Below, piece after piece: positions 19,528-26,738 of a DNA stretch of 64,000 bases; positions within the stretch are counted from its first letter, which is position 1; the number at the start of each line of letters is the position of its first letter. The DNA lies in NCBI RefSeq assembly GCF_006517815.1, contig NZ_CP041198.1, positions 3,968,001-4,032,000 of the forward strand. The letters run 5' to 3'. Source of the stretch: Pseudarthrobacter sp. NIBRBAC000502770. GTDB lineage: Bacteria; Actinomycetota; Actinomycetes; Actinomycetales; Micrococcaceae. A program made the position numbers and the translations under genes. The notes under the pieces are model-generated. The model was not told the origin of the DNA and did no database searches. It worked only from the letters and a program-made list of their open reading frames with translations.

Positions 19528-20413
19528 GCTCCTGCCGGGTCCCGGGCCGCAGTTGGTCAATGGCGGCCTCGCGGACCGCCGCGCCGATCCGCGCGAGCCG
19601 GTTTGAATCGAGGGACCAGGCCTGCCAGTAGAGGGCAACGTCCTGGTGGGCGGCCTCTTCCAACCGGACCAGGGCGCCGTCCGCCAGTTCGCCCGAGAGC
19701 TGGAGCTCCGGAATCATTCCCCAGCCCAGGCCTGCCCTGACCGCTGCAAGGAACCCCTGGGATGAGGGCACGGTATGCGTGGGCGGAGCCTGCTGCACGC
19801 TCTTCGCGGCCAGCAGCTGCTGCTGCAGGGTGTCCTTCGCATTGAATTTCATAACCGGCATTGCCGCCCAGTCCATCCCGCCTGGGCTGGAAAAGCGCCG
19901 GCGCAGCCCTGGAGCGGCCACCGGGATGTAGCGCATGGATCCCAGCAACTCCACGCGGCATCCGCTCACCGGGACAGGGTCGGAGGTCACCGCGGCCATC
20001 ACTGCGCCGTCGCGGAGCAGTTGGCTGCTGTAGCCCTGGTCCTCAACATGAAGGTCCAGTGCAGAGTCCTCCCAGCCTGCGGCCTGGTGCAGGACCGGAA
20101 GGAACCACGTGGCCAGCGAATCGGCGTTCACGGCCACTGGCAGAGGGGCCCGCAAGGTCGAACCCGTTCCCAGTGCTGCCGAGGTCTCGGCCTCGAGTAA
20201 CTGCACCTGGCGGCCCATCCGCAGCAGCAGCGCACCCGCGTCCGTGGCGGTACAGGGAACCCGGCGGCGTACCAGGACCTGCCCCACGGAGGTTTCCAGC
20301 GCCTTGATGCGCTGGCTCACGGCCGACGGAGTGACGCGGAGCAGGTCTGCCGCGGCCTCAAACGTTCCTTCGTCGACAACCGCGACGAGGGCCTTCAGGT
20401 GTTCAAGGTTCAT
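19487..20413 (-). CDS. lysG: LysR-type regulator LysG/ArgP
   Basis: A 308-residue LysR-type regulator of the ArgP/LysG (IciA) group. The winged helix is at residues 1-60 (TFEAAADLLRVTPSAVSQRIKALE), with VGQVLVRRRVPC and NADSLATWFLP typical of ArgP. It is divergent from lysE with a 69-bp gap containing an inverted repeat. In Corynebacterium LysG activates lysE when lysine, arginine or histidine accumulates, and the same role is expected here. The C-terminal 41 bp overlap the NERD gene on the other strand. Confidence 0.9.
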   Translation of the reverse strand: MNLEHLKALVAVVDEGTFEAAADLLRVTPSAVSQRIKALETSVGQVLVRRRVPCTATDAGALLLRMGRQVQLLEAETSAALGTGSTLRAPLPVAVNADSLATWFLPVLHQAAGWEDSALDLHVEDQGYSSQLLRDGAVMAAVTSDPVPVSGCRVELLGSMRYIPVAAPGLRRRFSSPGGMDWAAMPVMKFNAKDTLQQQLLAAKSVQQAPPTHTVPSSQGFLAAVRAGLGWGMIPELQLSGELADGALVRLEEAAHQDVALYWQAWSLDSNRLARIGAAVREAAIDQLRPGTRQEPSGPSRAGNRRQK

Positions 20414-20434
20414 GAAGATATTCTAAGGACAACC

Positions 20435-20452
20435 GACAATCTGTGATTTGTC
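20435..20452. promoter_or_regulatory. Inverted repeat between lysG and lysE
   Basis: GACAA (20435-20439) and TTGTC (20448-20452) form an inverted repeat with an 8-nt spacer inside the 69-bp divergent region. It is a likely LysG-binding site. TACAGT at 20453-20458 just beside it could be the lysE -10 element. Confidence 0.45.
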
Positions 20453-20482
20453 TACAGTAGGTTGCGATCCTATGGTCATGGA

Positions 20483-21079
20483 ATGTGGACCGCGGGAATA
20501 ACTGGAATGCTGACCGGGCTGGCGCTGATCGTGGCGATCGGCGCCCAGAACGCCTTTGTGCTGCGCCAGGGCATCCGCCGGGAGCACATTGGCGCAGTGG
20601 TGCTCGTCTGCATGGCCGGTGACGCGCTGCTGATCGTGGGCGGAACAGCGGGGATCGGAGCGCTTGTCACCCATTTCCCCGGGGTGCTGGAAGTCCTGCG
20701 CTGGGCCGGAGCCGCCTATTTGCTGTGGTTCGCGGTGCGGTCCTTCCTGGCAGCGGCGAGGCCTTCCGCGCTGACGGAGCAGTCGCCCAGGTCCAGGAAC
20801 TCGGTCATCGCCACCACGGCCGCCCTGACCTTCCTCAACCCACATGTCTACCTGGACACCGTGGTGCTGCTGGGCAGCCTCGCCAACCAGCAGGGCCCCG
20901 GGCTGCGCTGGACCTTTGCCGCCGGCGCCGTGGCCGGAAGCGTCCTGTGGTTCACGGCCCTCGGGTACGGGGCGCGGGCGCTGGCCCGGGTGCTCTCCAG
21001 CCCCCGGACCTGGCGGTGGATCGACGCCGCCATCGGCGTCCTGATGGTGGTCCTGGCCGTCCGGCTGGTCCTGCACTGA
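20483..21079 (+). CDS. lysE: LysE family amino-acid exporter
   Basis: A 198-residue inner-membrane exporter for basic amino acids, with five to six hydrophobic segments. The N-terminal motif VAIGAQNAFVLRQGIRREH and FLNPHVYLDTVVLLG match the Corynebacterium LysE pattern (QNxxxxxQGIxRE and NPxxYLD). Export of excess lysine and arginine protects cells growing on peptides. ATG at 20483 is chosen as the first start giving the conserved N-terminus. It lacks a clear ribosome site. It is divergent from lysG. Confidence 0.9.
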   Translation: MWTAGITGMLTGLALIVAIGAQNAFVLRQGIRREHIGAVVLVCMAGDALLIVGGTAGIGALVTHFPGVLEVLRWAGAAYLLWFAVRSFLAAARPSALTEQSPRSRNSVIATTAALTFLNPHVYLDTVVLLGSLANQQGPGLRWTFAAGAVAGSVLWFTALGYGARALARVLSSPRTWRWIDAAIGVLMVVLAVRLVLH

Positions 21080-21113
21080 AGTAGGCTGTAACCAGATTCG
21101 CAGGGGAGAAACC

Positions 21114-21578
21114 ATGAGCAACCAGCCATCCCAGGGGCCCGATTACCAGCGACCCGAAAACCAGTCCGGCGGCCCGCCGTGGTCCGGGTACCAGCCACCG
21201 GGCCAGTATGGGCAGGGAGCCGGTCACGGCCAGTCCCAGTATGGCCAGGCCCAGTACAACCAGCCGCAGTACAACCAGCCCCAGTACTTCGGCCAGGCGT
21301 CCTACTACGGCCAGCAGGTGGAACCCAAAACGCTGAGCATCGCCAGCATGGTCTGCGGCATCGCCTCGGTGATCATGGGCTGGCTGTTGCTGCCCCAGTT
21401 CGCCGCCATCATCACCGGCCATTTGGCCCTGCGCCGTGAACCCTCGGGCAAGGGGATGTCCATCACCGGCCTGGTGCTGGGTTACCTTTGCCTGCTGGGC
21501 TACGGAGCGCTCTGGCTGTTGTTCATTATTGGCGTGGCCGTCGCCGGCACTGCCGGGTCAAACACCGGCACGTTCTAA
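21114..21578 (+). CDS. DUF4190 domain membrane protein
   Basis: A 154-residue protein. The N-terminal half is low-complexity and rich in Gln, Tyr, Pro and Gly, with a 15-bp DNA repeat encoding QYNQP. Two membrane segments follow at about 76-98 and 115-145, with the DUF4190 pattern IASMVCGIASVI and AIITGHLALRREPSGKGMSITGLVLGYL. Such proteins are common in actinobacteria and their function is unknown. GGGGAG precedes the ATG. It follows lysE by 34 nt and may be read from the same promoter. Confidence 0.8.
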   Translation: MSNQPSQGPDYQRPENQSGGPPWSGYQPPGQYGQGAGHGQSQYGQAQYNQPQYNQPQYFGQASYYGQQVEPKTLSIASMVCGIASVIMGWLLLPQFAAIITGHLALRREPSGKGMSITGLVLGYLCLLGYGALWLLFIIGVAVAGTAGSNTGTF

Positions 21579-21670
21579 CCGGCGGGTGCCGGCCGCCCCC
21601 GGCCCGGCGCAAACCGCGGTCCTGGCACCTAATGCCCGGGCCGCCGTCGTAAATTCCCCCTGCTGCCTGC

Positions 21671-23116
21671 CTACCCCTCTATTGCCACGGCCGCCGGCTC
21701 CCCAACCCTGCCCGCCGGGTAGATCGATTCCGCCGGGGCCCGGTTGGTGACCTTGGCCCACGGGTAGTAGATGGCGAGGGTGGCCACGATCCCCACGAGC
21801 CAGGAGATGTCCGCCCCGCCCAGCAGCTTGGTGACCGGGCCGGTATACAGGGCCTGCGCCAGGAACGGGACCTGGATGACGACGCCGATTCCATAGGAGA
21901 CCAGGGCCGCGGCGTTCCAGCGGCCGTAGCGGCCGTCCGGGTTGTACAGGGCCGGGATGTCCAGCCGGTCGCGGGAGATCTTGTAGTAGTCCACGAGGTT
22001 GATCACGGACCATGGCGTGAACACCATCAGCAGCAGGAGCACAAAGTTCTTGAACATGTTCAGGAAGTCCTTGCTGGCGAACAGCGCGATGAGGACGCTG
22101 GCACCGATGACCGCCACGATGAACGCGATCCGAACGGTTTTGGAGACAGTGTCCCGGCGGTTGACCGCGGTGCTGATGGTCACGCCGCACATGAAGGCCC
22201 CATAGGCGTTCAGGCAGTTCACTGTCAGCTTGCCGGTGACGATCATCAGGTAGATGAAGACGGCGATCAGGCCGGCGCCGGCGAGGTCGCCCATGTACCC
22301 CACCTGGTTCTTCAGGAAATCCCCGCCCAGCTTGGCGGCCGACAGCCCTCCGGCCAGGGCGCCCAGGGTCATGGCCCACTGGGCGCCCCCCACCGAGCCG
22401 GCGAAGGTGTACCAGAACGTCTTGCGCTCGGAGGTGTGGGCCGGGAGGTAGCGGGAGTAGTCGGCGACGTACGGGCCGAACGTCAGCTGCCAGCCTGCGC
22501 CGAGGGCGACGGCGGTGAGGAACGTGGGCCACTCGAAGCCCTTGACCATCAGCACCTGGGTGACGTCGAACCTGGTGACGACGGCGACCGTCAGGTAGAG
22601 GAAGCCGGCGAGGCCCAGCACGGTGGCGATGCGGCCCAGCGCGTGGATGTACTTATAGCCCAGGATGGCCAGCAGGGCGGTGGCCGCACCGAAGATGAGG
22701 ATTCCGACGGCGGGCGTCTCCACTCCCAGCATGAGGTTGATGGCCTGCCCCGAAAGGACGGTGCCGGTGGAGGCGAATCCGACGTACATCAGGATGACCA
22801 GTGCCAGCGGGATCACGGCCCCGTACACGCCGAACTGCGCCCGGCTGGAAATCATCTGGGGCAGCCCCAGCTTGGGGCCCTGGGCAGAGTGGAGGGCCAT
22901 GACGGCGCCGCCCAGCACATTCCCCACCAACAGTCCCACGATGGCCCAGAAAGCATCCGCCCCGAAAACCACGGCCAGGGCGCCGTCCACGATGGCGGTG
23001 ATCTGCGCGTTGGCGCCGAACCACAGGGTGAACTGGCCCCGCGGGTGGCCGTGGCGCTCACCCGGCGGGATCATGTCAATCGAACGTGCCTCTACGGCGG
23101 TACTGCCTCCGGCCAT
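21671..23116 (-). CDS. NCS1 family nucleobase/vitamin permease
   Basis: A 481-residue symporter of the NCS1 family (cytosine, purine, thiamine precursor, allantoin), with about 12 membrane segments. GVYGAVIPLALVILMYVGF, FGPYVADYSRYLP and NLVDYYKISR are family marks. Start 23116 is preferred over upstream starts at 23152 and 23191 because TGAGGAG lies 9 nt before it. It lies 138 nt downstream of a GntR regulator on the same strand, after a hairpin. The substrate cannot be fixed from sequence alone; cytosine or hydroxymethylpyrimidine-type molecules are candidates. Confidence 0.82.
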   Translation of the reverse strand: MAGGSTAVEARSIDMIPPGERHGHPRGQFTLWFGANAQITAIVDGALAVVFGADAFWAIVGLLVGNVLGGAVMALHSAQGPKLGLPQMISSRAQFGVYGAVIPLALVILMYVGFASTGTVLSGQAINLMLGVETPAVGILIFGAATALLAILGYKYIHALGRIATVLGLAGFLYLTVAVVTRFDVTQVLMVKGFEWPTFLTAVALGAGWQLTFGPYVADYSRYLPAHTSERKTFWYTFAGSVGGAQWAMTLGALAGGLSAAKLGGDFLKNQVGYMGDLAGAGLIAVFIYLMIVTGKLTVNCLNAYGAFMCGVTISTAVNRRDTVSKTVRIAFIVAVIGASVLIALFASKDFLNMFKNFVLLLLMVFTPWSVINLVDYYKISRDRLDIPALYNPDGRYGRWNAAALVSYGIGVVIQVPFLAQALYTGPVTKLLGGADISWLVGIVATLAIYYPWAKVTNRAPAESIYPAGRVGEPAAVAIEG

Positions 23117-23227
23117 GGCCAAACTCCTCAGTGATGTAAACGTAGGGTCCATCACACCGGGTTTCAGGGCGCTGCAACACCGCTGTCCCACGCTGGCTGT
23201 CCGGGAAACCAGACAGCCCGGCGTGTC

Positions 23228-23252
23228 GCCGTGGGGCGGCCCGGCCCACGGC
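23228..23252 (-). terminator. Hairpin after the GntR gene
   Basis: GCCGTGGG (23228-23235) pairs with CCCACGGC (23245-23252) immediately beyond the GntR stop codon on the minus strand. It has no T-tract. It probably separates the GntR message from the NCS1 permease gene. Confidence 0.5.
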
Positions 23253-23254
23253 TG

Positions 23255-23953
23255 CTAGCGGAGCAGCTCCACGTCGGAGACGAGCTCGATGTGCGCCAGC
23301 ATGGCGTCGGCCGCTGCCGCAGCGTCCTGCGCACGCACGGCATCCGCGATTTTCCGGTGTGATGCCAGTGACTGTTCCGGCCGGCCGGGCTGGCCCAGCG
23401 ACTCCATCCTTGTTTCCAGGATCATCTCCGCGATGAAGGCCATCAGCTGTGCCAGGACCGAGGAGTGCGCCGCGCCGGTGATTGCCTGGTGGAAGAGTTC
23501 GTCACCGTGGGTGCCGCGGTCGCCGTCGCTGATTTCCTGTGCCATGACGTCCAGGGCGTTGTCGATCGCGGCGAGGTCCTGGTCCGTCCGGCGTTCCGCG
23601 GCAAGGGCGGCAAGCTTCACCTCCAGGGTGCTGCGGGCTTCCACGATTTCCGGCAGCCGGCTCTGGTGCTCACGCAGGCCCTTGACCACCGAGGCGACGC
23701 TGGGCCTCCGGGCCAGCACGGCTCCGGTGCCGTGCTGCACGTCAATGACGCCCAGAACCTCAAGGGCCACCAGTGCCTGGGCGAGAGTGGCGCGGGAGAC
23801 GCCCAGCCGCTCGGCGAGGTCGCGCTCGGCCGGCAGCAGGTCGCCGGGCTTCAGCTGGGCGGACTCGATGTAGGCAAGGATCTGTTCCACCAGCTGCTCG
23901 TACAGCCGTGGCCGCGCAACGCGTTCCAGCCCCAGCCGTGCCGTCTTCTCCAC
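23255..23953 (-). CDS. GntR/FadR family transcriptional regulator
   Basis: A 232-residue regulator. The GntR winged helix covers residues about 15-80 (LKPGDLLPAERDLAERLGVSRATLAQAL), and the FCD effector domain, all-helical and often metal-dependent, covers about 95-220 with ELFHQAITGAAHS and the final HI helix. The GTG start at 23953 is supported by GGGAGG 5-8 nt upstream. FadR-type regulators often sense organic acids and act near their own genes. This one is divergent from a MatC-like carrier, CoA-transferase and carboxyltransferase set, which it probably represses until a dicarboxylate is present. Confidence 0.88.
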   Translation of the reverse strand: MEKTARLGLERVARPRLYEQLVEQILAYIESAQLKPGDLLPAERDLAERLGVSRATLAQALVALEVLGVIDVQHGTGAVLARRPSVASVVKGLREHQSRLPEIVEARSTLEVKLAALAAERRTDQDLAAIDNALDVMAQEISDGDRGTHGDELFHQAITGAAHSSVLAQLMAFIAEMILETRMESLGQPGRPEQSLASHRKIADAVRAQDAAAAADAMLAHIELVSDVELLR

Positions 23954-23999
23954 AAAGCCCTCCCTTGGGTCTACCGGTCCAGAATACCGCCTTCATCTA

Positions 24000-24022
24000 T
24001 TGACAGATAGACTCACTGTCTA
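24000..24022 (+). promoter_or_regulatory. Putative -35 box and GntR operator
   Basis: TTGACA at 24000-24005 is a consensus -35 sequence. It is followed at 24008-24022 by TAGAC, 5 nt, GTCTA, a symmetric element of the size bound by FadR-type GntR dimers. Placement inside the promoter of the carrier gene suits repression by the divergent regulator. Confidence 0.5.
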
Positions 24023-24035
24023 AGAGGCTAGTCCA

Positions 24036-24052
24036 GTGAGCCAGTAACTCAC
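24036..24052. promoter_or_regulatory. Second inverted repeat before the carrier gene
   Basis: GTGAG (24036-24040) and CTCAC (24048-24052) are perfect arms with a 7-nt spacer, 33 nt before the ATG. It could be a second operator or a small 5' leader hairpin. Confidence 0.35.
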
Positions 24053-24084
24053 GTCACATTCTTCCCCTCAATGGAGGACCAACG

Positions 24085-25455
24085 ATGTCCGCTCCTGTCC
24101 TATCCATCATCATCCTCGCGGCGATGTTCCTGCTCGCCACCGTCCTGCCCCTCAACATGGGTGCGCTCGCCTTCGTCGGCGCCTTCCTGCTCGGCGCCGT
24201 GGTGCTGGGCATGTCCACCAATGAGATCCTGGCCAACTTCCCCGGCGGCCTCTTCCTCACCATCGTGGGCGTCACCTACCTCTTCGCCATCGCGCAGAAC
24301 AACGGCACCATCGACCTCCTGGTCCGGGGAGCCGTCAAGCTCGTGGGCAGCCGCGTTGCCCTCATCCCCTGGGTCATGTTCGCCATCACCGCGGTGATCA
24401 CGGCCGTGGGCGCCCTGTCTCCCGCCGCCGTCGCCATCATTGCCCCCATCGCCCTGAGCTTTGCCGGCAAGTACAAGATCAGCCCGCTCCTGATGGGCAT
24501 GATGGTGATCCACGGCGCACAGGCCGGCGGCTTCTCGCCCATCGCCGTCTACGGCGTCACCGTCAACGGCATCCTGGCCAAGACCGACCTCGCGTTCAGC
24601 CCCACCGCCCTGTTCCTGTCCAGCTTCATCTTCAACCTGGTCATCGCGCTGGTCCTCTTCGTGGTCCTGGGCGGCAAGAACCTCCTGTCCTCCAAGGTGG
24701 GACACTTCGTGGAGCAGGCGGCCGAGGCGCGCATGGCAGTCAGCGTCGGCGCCAAGGCGGCCGGCGGCGACGTTCCTTTCAAGGGCTTCGGCTCGGGCAT
24801 GTACGGCCCCCGCGACCCAGCAGGCGACGGCATTGCCGCCACCAAGGAACGTTCCGAACGGATCCCCCAGCTTGTCACCATTGCCGGACTGATCGTGCTG
24901 GCCGTGGTGGCCCTCGGCTTCAAGATGGATGTCGGCTTCGTGTCCATCACCATCGCCATCGTGCTGGCCCTGGTCTCCCCGGCCGCTCAGAAGGGCGCCA
25001 TCAACAAGATCAGCTGGTCCACCGTGCTGCTCATTTGCGGCATGCTGACCTTCGTCGGCGTGCTTGAGGAGGCCGGCACCATCAAATTCGTCTCCAGCGG
25101 CGTCGCCGGAATGGGAATGCCGCTGCTGGCGGCCCTCATCATCTGCTTCATCGGCGCCGTGGTGTCCGCCTTCGCCTCCTCCACCGCGATCCTGGCAGCG
25201 CTCATCCCGCTCGCCGTCCCGTTCCTGTCCACCGGTGAAATCGGCGCCGTGGGCGTCATCTGCGCCCTGGCGGTCTCCGCCACGATCGTTGACGTCTCGC
25301 CGTTTTCCACCAACGGCGCACTGGTGCTGGCCAACGCCCCGGAGGGCGTGGACAAGGACCAGTACTACAAGCGGATCCTCGGCTACAGCGGAATCGTCAT
25401 CGTGGCCGGACCCGTCCTGGCATGGCTGGCACTGGTGGTCCCCGGCTGGCTCTAA
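24085..25455 (+). CDS. MatC/SLC13-like dicarboxylate carrier
   Basis: A 456-residue inner-membrane permease with about 11-12 hydrophobic segments and a large soluble loop around residues 210-265. The N-terminal half has the MatC-type arrangement (ILANFPGGLFLTIVGVTYL and AITAVITAVGALSPAAVAI), with VIHGAQAGGFSPIAVYG. The C-terminal half has SAFASSTAILAALIPLAVP and VDVSPFSTNGALVLANAP. MatC-like carriers take up malonate or related dicarboxylates. TGGAGG stands 7 nt before the ATG. A CoA-transferase gene follows after 46 nt. Cargo is inferred from family and context. Confidence 0.8.
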   Translation: MSAPVLSIIILAAMFLLATVLPLNMGALAFVGAFLLGAVVLGMSTNEILANFPGGLFLTIVGVTYLFAIAQNNGTIDLLVRGAVKLVGSRVALIPWVMFAITAVITAVGALSPAAVAIIAPIALSFAGKYKISPLLMGMMVIHGAQAGGFSPIAVYGVTVNGILAKTDLAFSPTALFLSSFIFNLVIALVLFVVLGGKNLLSSKVGHFVEQAAEARMAVSVGAKAAGGDVPFKGFGSGMYGPRDPAGDGIAATKERSERIPQLVTIAGLIVLAVVALGFKMDVGFVSITIAIVLALVSPAAQKGAINKISWSTVLLICGMLTFVGVLEEAGTIKFVSSGVAGMGMPLLAALIICFIGAVVSAFASSTAILAALIPLAVPFLSTGEIGAVGVICALAVSATIVDVSPFSTNGALVLANAPEGVDKDQYYKRILGYSGIVIVAGPVLAWLALVVPGWL

Positions 25456-25501
25456 CTGCCACCGCCCCCGTCCAGCCTGTTTTTAGAAAGGAAACCAGAA
25501 C

Positions 25502-26710
25502 ATGAGCACCGAGAACCGCCAAGGCCCCCTGGCCGGGCACACCGTCGTCGACCTCAGCCGGGCACTGGCCGGACCGCACGCCGGCATGATGCTGGCGGAC
25601 CTCGGTGCCCGCGTCATCAAGGTGGAGAACCCCGGCACGGGGGACGACACCCGGGGCTGGGGCCCGCCCTTCGTCGGCCCGGAGGATGACCTGCAGTCCA
25701 CCTACTTCATGTCCTGCAACCGCAACAAGGAATCCATCAGTTTGGACCTGAAGAGCGAAGACGGGCAGGCGGTGCTGCGCGGACTGCTGGAGCGGGCCGA
25801 TGTGGTGATCGAGAACTTCCGGCCCGGCGTCATGGACCGGCTGGGCTTCTCAACGGCGGCGATGCATGAACTCAACCCGCGCCTGGTGATCCTGTCCATC
25901 ACCGGCTTTGGCCACGACGGCCCCGAATCCCAGCGGAGCGGCTACGACCAGATCCTGCAGGGCGAAGCCGGACTCATGTCACTCACCGGCTCCGGACCGG
26001 ATGATCCGCAGCGCGTGGGCGTTCCCATCGCCGACCTGCTCTCCGGCATGAACGGGGCGTTCGGCGTCCTGGCGGCACTGGTGGAGCGGAACCGGACCGG
26101 CCGGGGCCAGGTGGTGCGCACGTCGCTGCTCGCTTCCCTGATCGGAGTCCACGCCTTCCAGGGAACCCGGACCACCGTTGCCGGCGAAGTTCCGCAGGCC
26201 CAGGGAAACCACCACCCGTCCATCGCACCCTACGGCCTGTTCAACTGCAAGGACGGCAGCGTCCAGATCAGCGTCGGCAGTGAGAAACTGTGGCAGTCCT
26301 TCGCGGCAGCCTTCGGCCTGGACGCTGCCGCCCCCGGTTTCGCCAGCAACGCCGAAAGGGTGCGGAACCGCGGCGAGGTGATTGCCGCCGTCGAACGCGC
26401 CTTCTCCGGGTACGGGGCGGTGGAACTGCTGCAGAAGCTGAACGACGCCGGGATCCCGGCCGGCAAGGTCCGCTCACTGGATGAGGTGTACGCCTGGGAG
26501 CAGGTGGCGTCCCAGGGCCTGGTGGTGGAGGTGGACCATCCGCTGCTGGGAAAGGTGAGCCTGCCGGGGCCGCCGCTGCGGTTCTTCGCACCCGGCGACG
26601 CCGCGGAAACCACCCCGACCGGGCACGACGCACCGCCGCTGCTGAATGAGGACGGCGCCGCCATCCGGGAATGGCTGGGCATGGCCCCCGCGGCTCCGGC
26701 GGCGAAGTAG
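25502..26710 (+). CDS. CaiB/BaiF (class III) CoA-transferase
   Basis: A 402-residue CoA-transferase that moves CoA between acyl-CoA and a free acid through an aspartyl anhydride. The probable nucleophile is Asp178 in VPIADLLSGM; LSRALAGPHAGMMLADLGA, VIENFRPGVMDRLG and GYDQILQGEAGLMSLTG are class III hallmarks. GAAAGGAAA precedes the ATG. It lies between a MatC-like carrier and a carboxyltransferase, so the likely acceptor is a dicarboxylate brought in by the carrier (malonate, succinate or similar), with succinyl-CoA or acetyl-CoA as a possible donor. The acceptor is inferred. Confidence 0.88.
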   Translation: MSTENRQGPLAGHTVVDLSRALAGPHAGMMLADLGARVIKVENPGTGDDTRGWGPPFVGPEDDLQSTYFMSCNRNKESISLDLKSEDGQAVLRGLLERADVVIENFRPGVMDRLGFSTAAMHELNPRLVILSITGFGHDGPESQRSGYDQILQGEAGLMSLTGSGPDDPQRVGVPIADLLSGMNGAFGVLAALVERNRTGRGQVVRTSLLASLIGVHAFQGTRTTVAGEVPQAQGNHHPSIAPYGLFNCKDGSVQISVGSEKLWQSFAAAFGLDAAAPGFASNAERVRNRGEVIAAVERAFSGYGAVELLQKLNDAGIPAGKVRSLDEVYAWEQVASQGLVVEVDHPLLGKVSLPGPPLRFFAPGDAAETTPTGHDAPPLLNEDGAAIREWLGMAPAAPAAK

Positions 26711-26738
26711 CGTGGCGACGGCAGAGAAGGTGCGGCAC

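Noticed and set aside
21579..21670. Hairpin with GGCCCGG/CCGGGCC arms between the DUF4190 and NCS1 genes
   Set aside because: The loop would exceed 20 nt and the arms are short for this GC content.
26712..26738. GTG start for the carboxyltransferase at 26712
   Set aside because: It has no ribosome site, whereas the ATG at 26739 has GAGAAGG at normal spacing.
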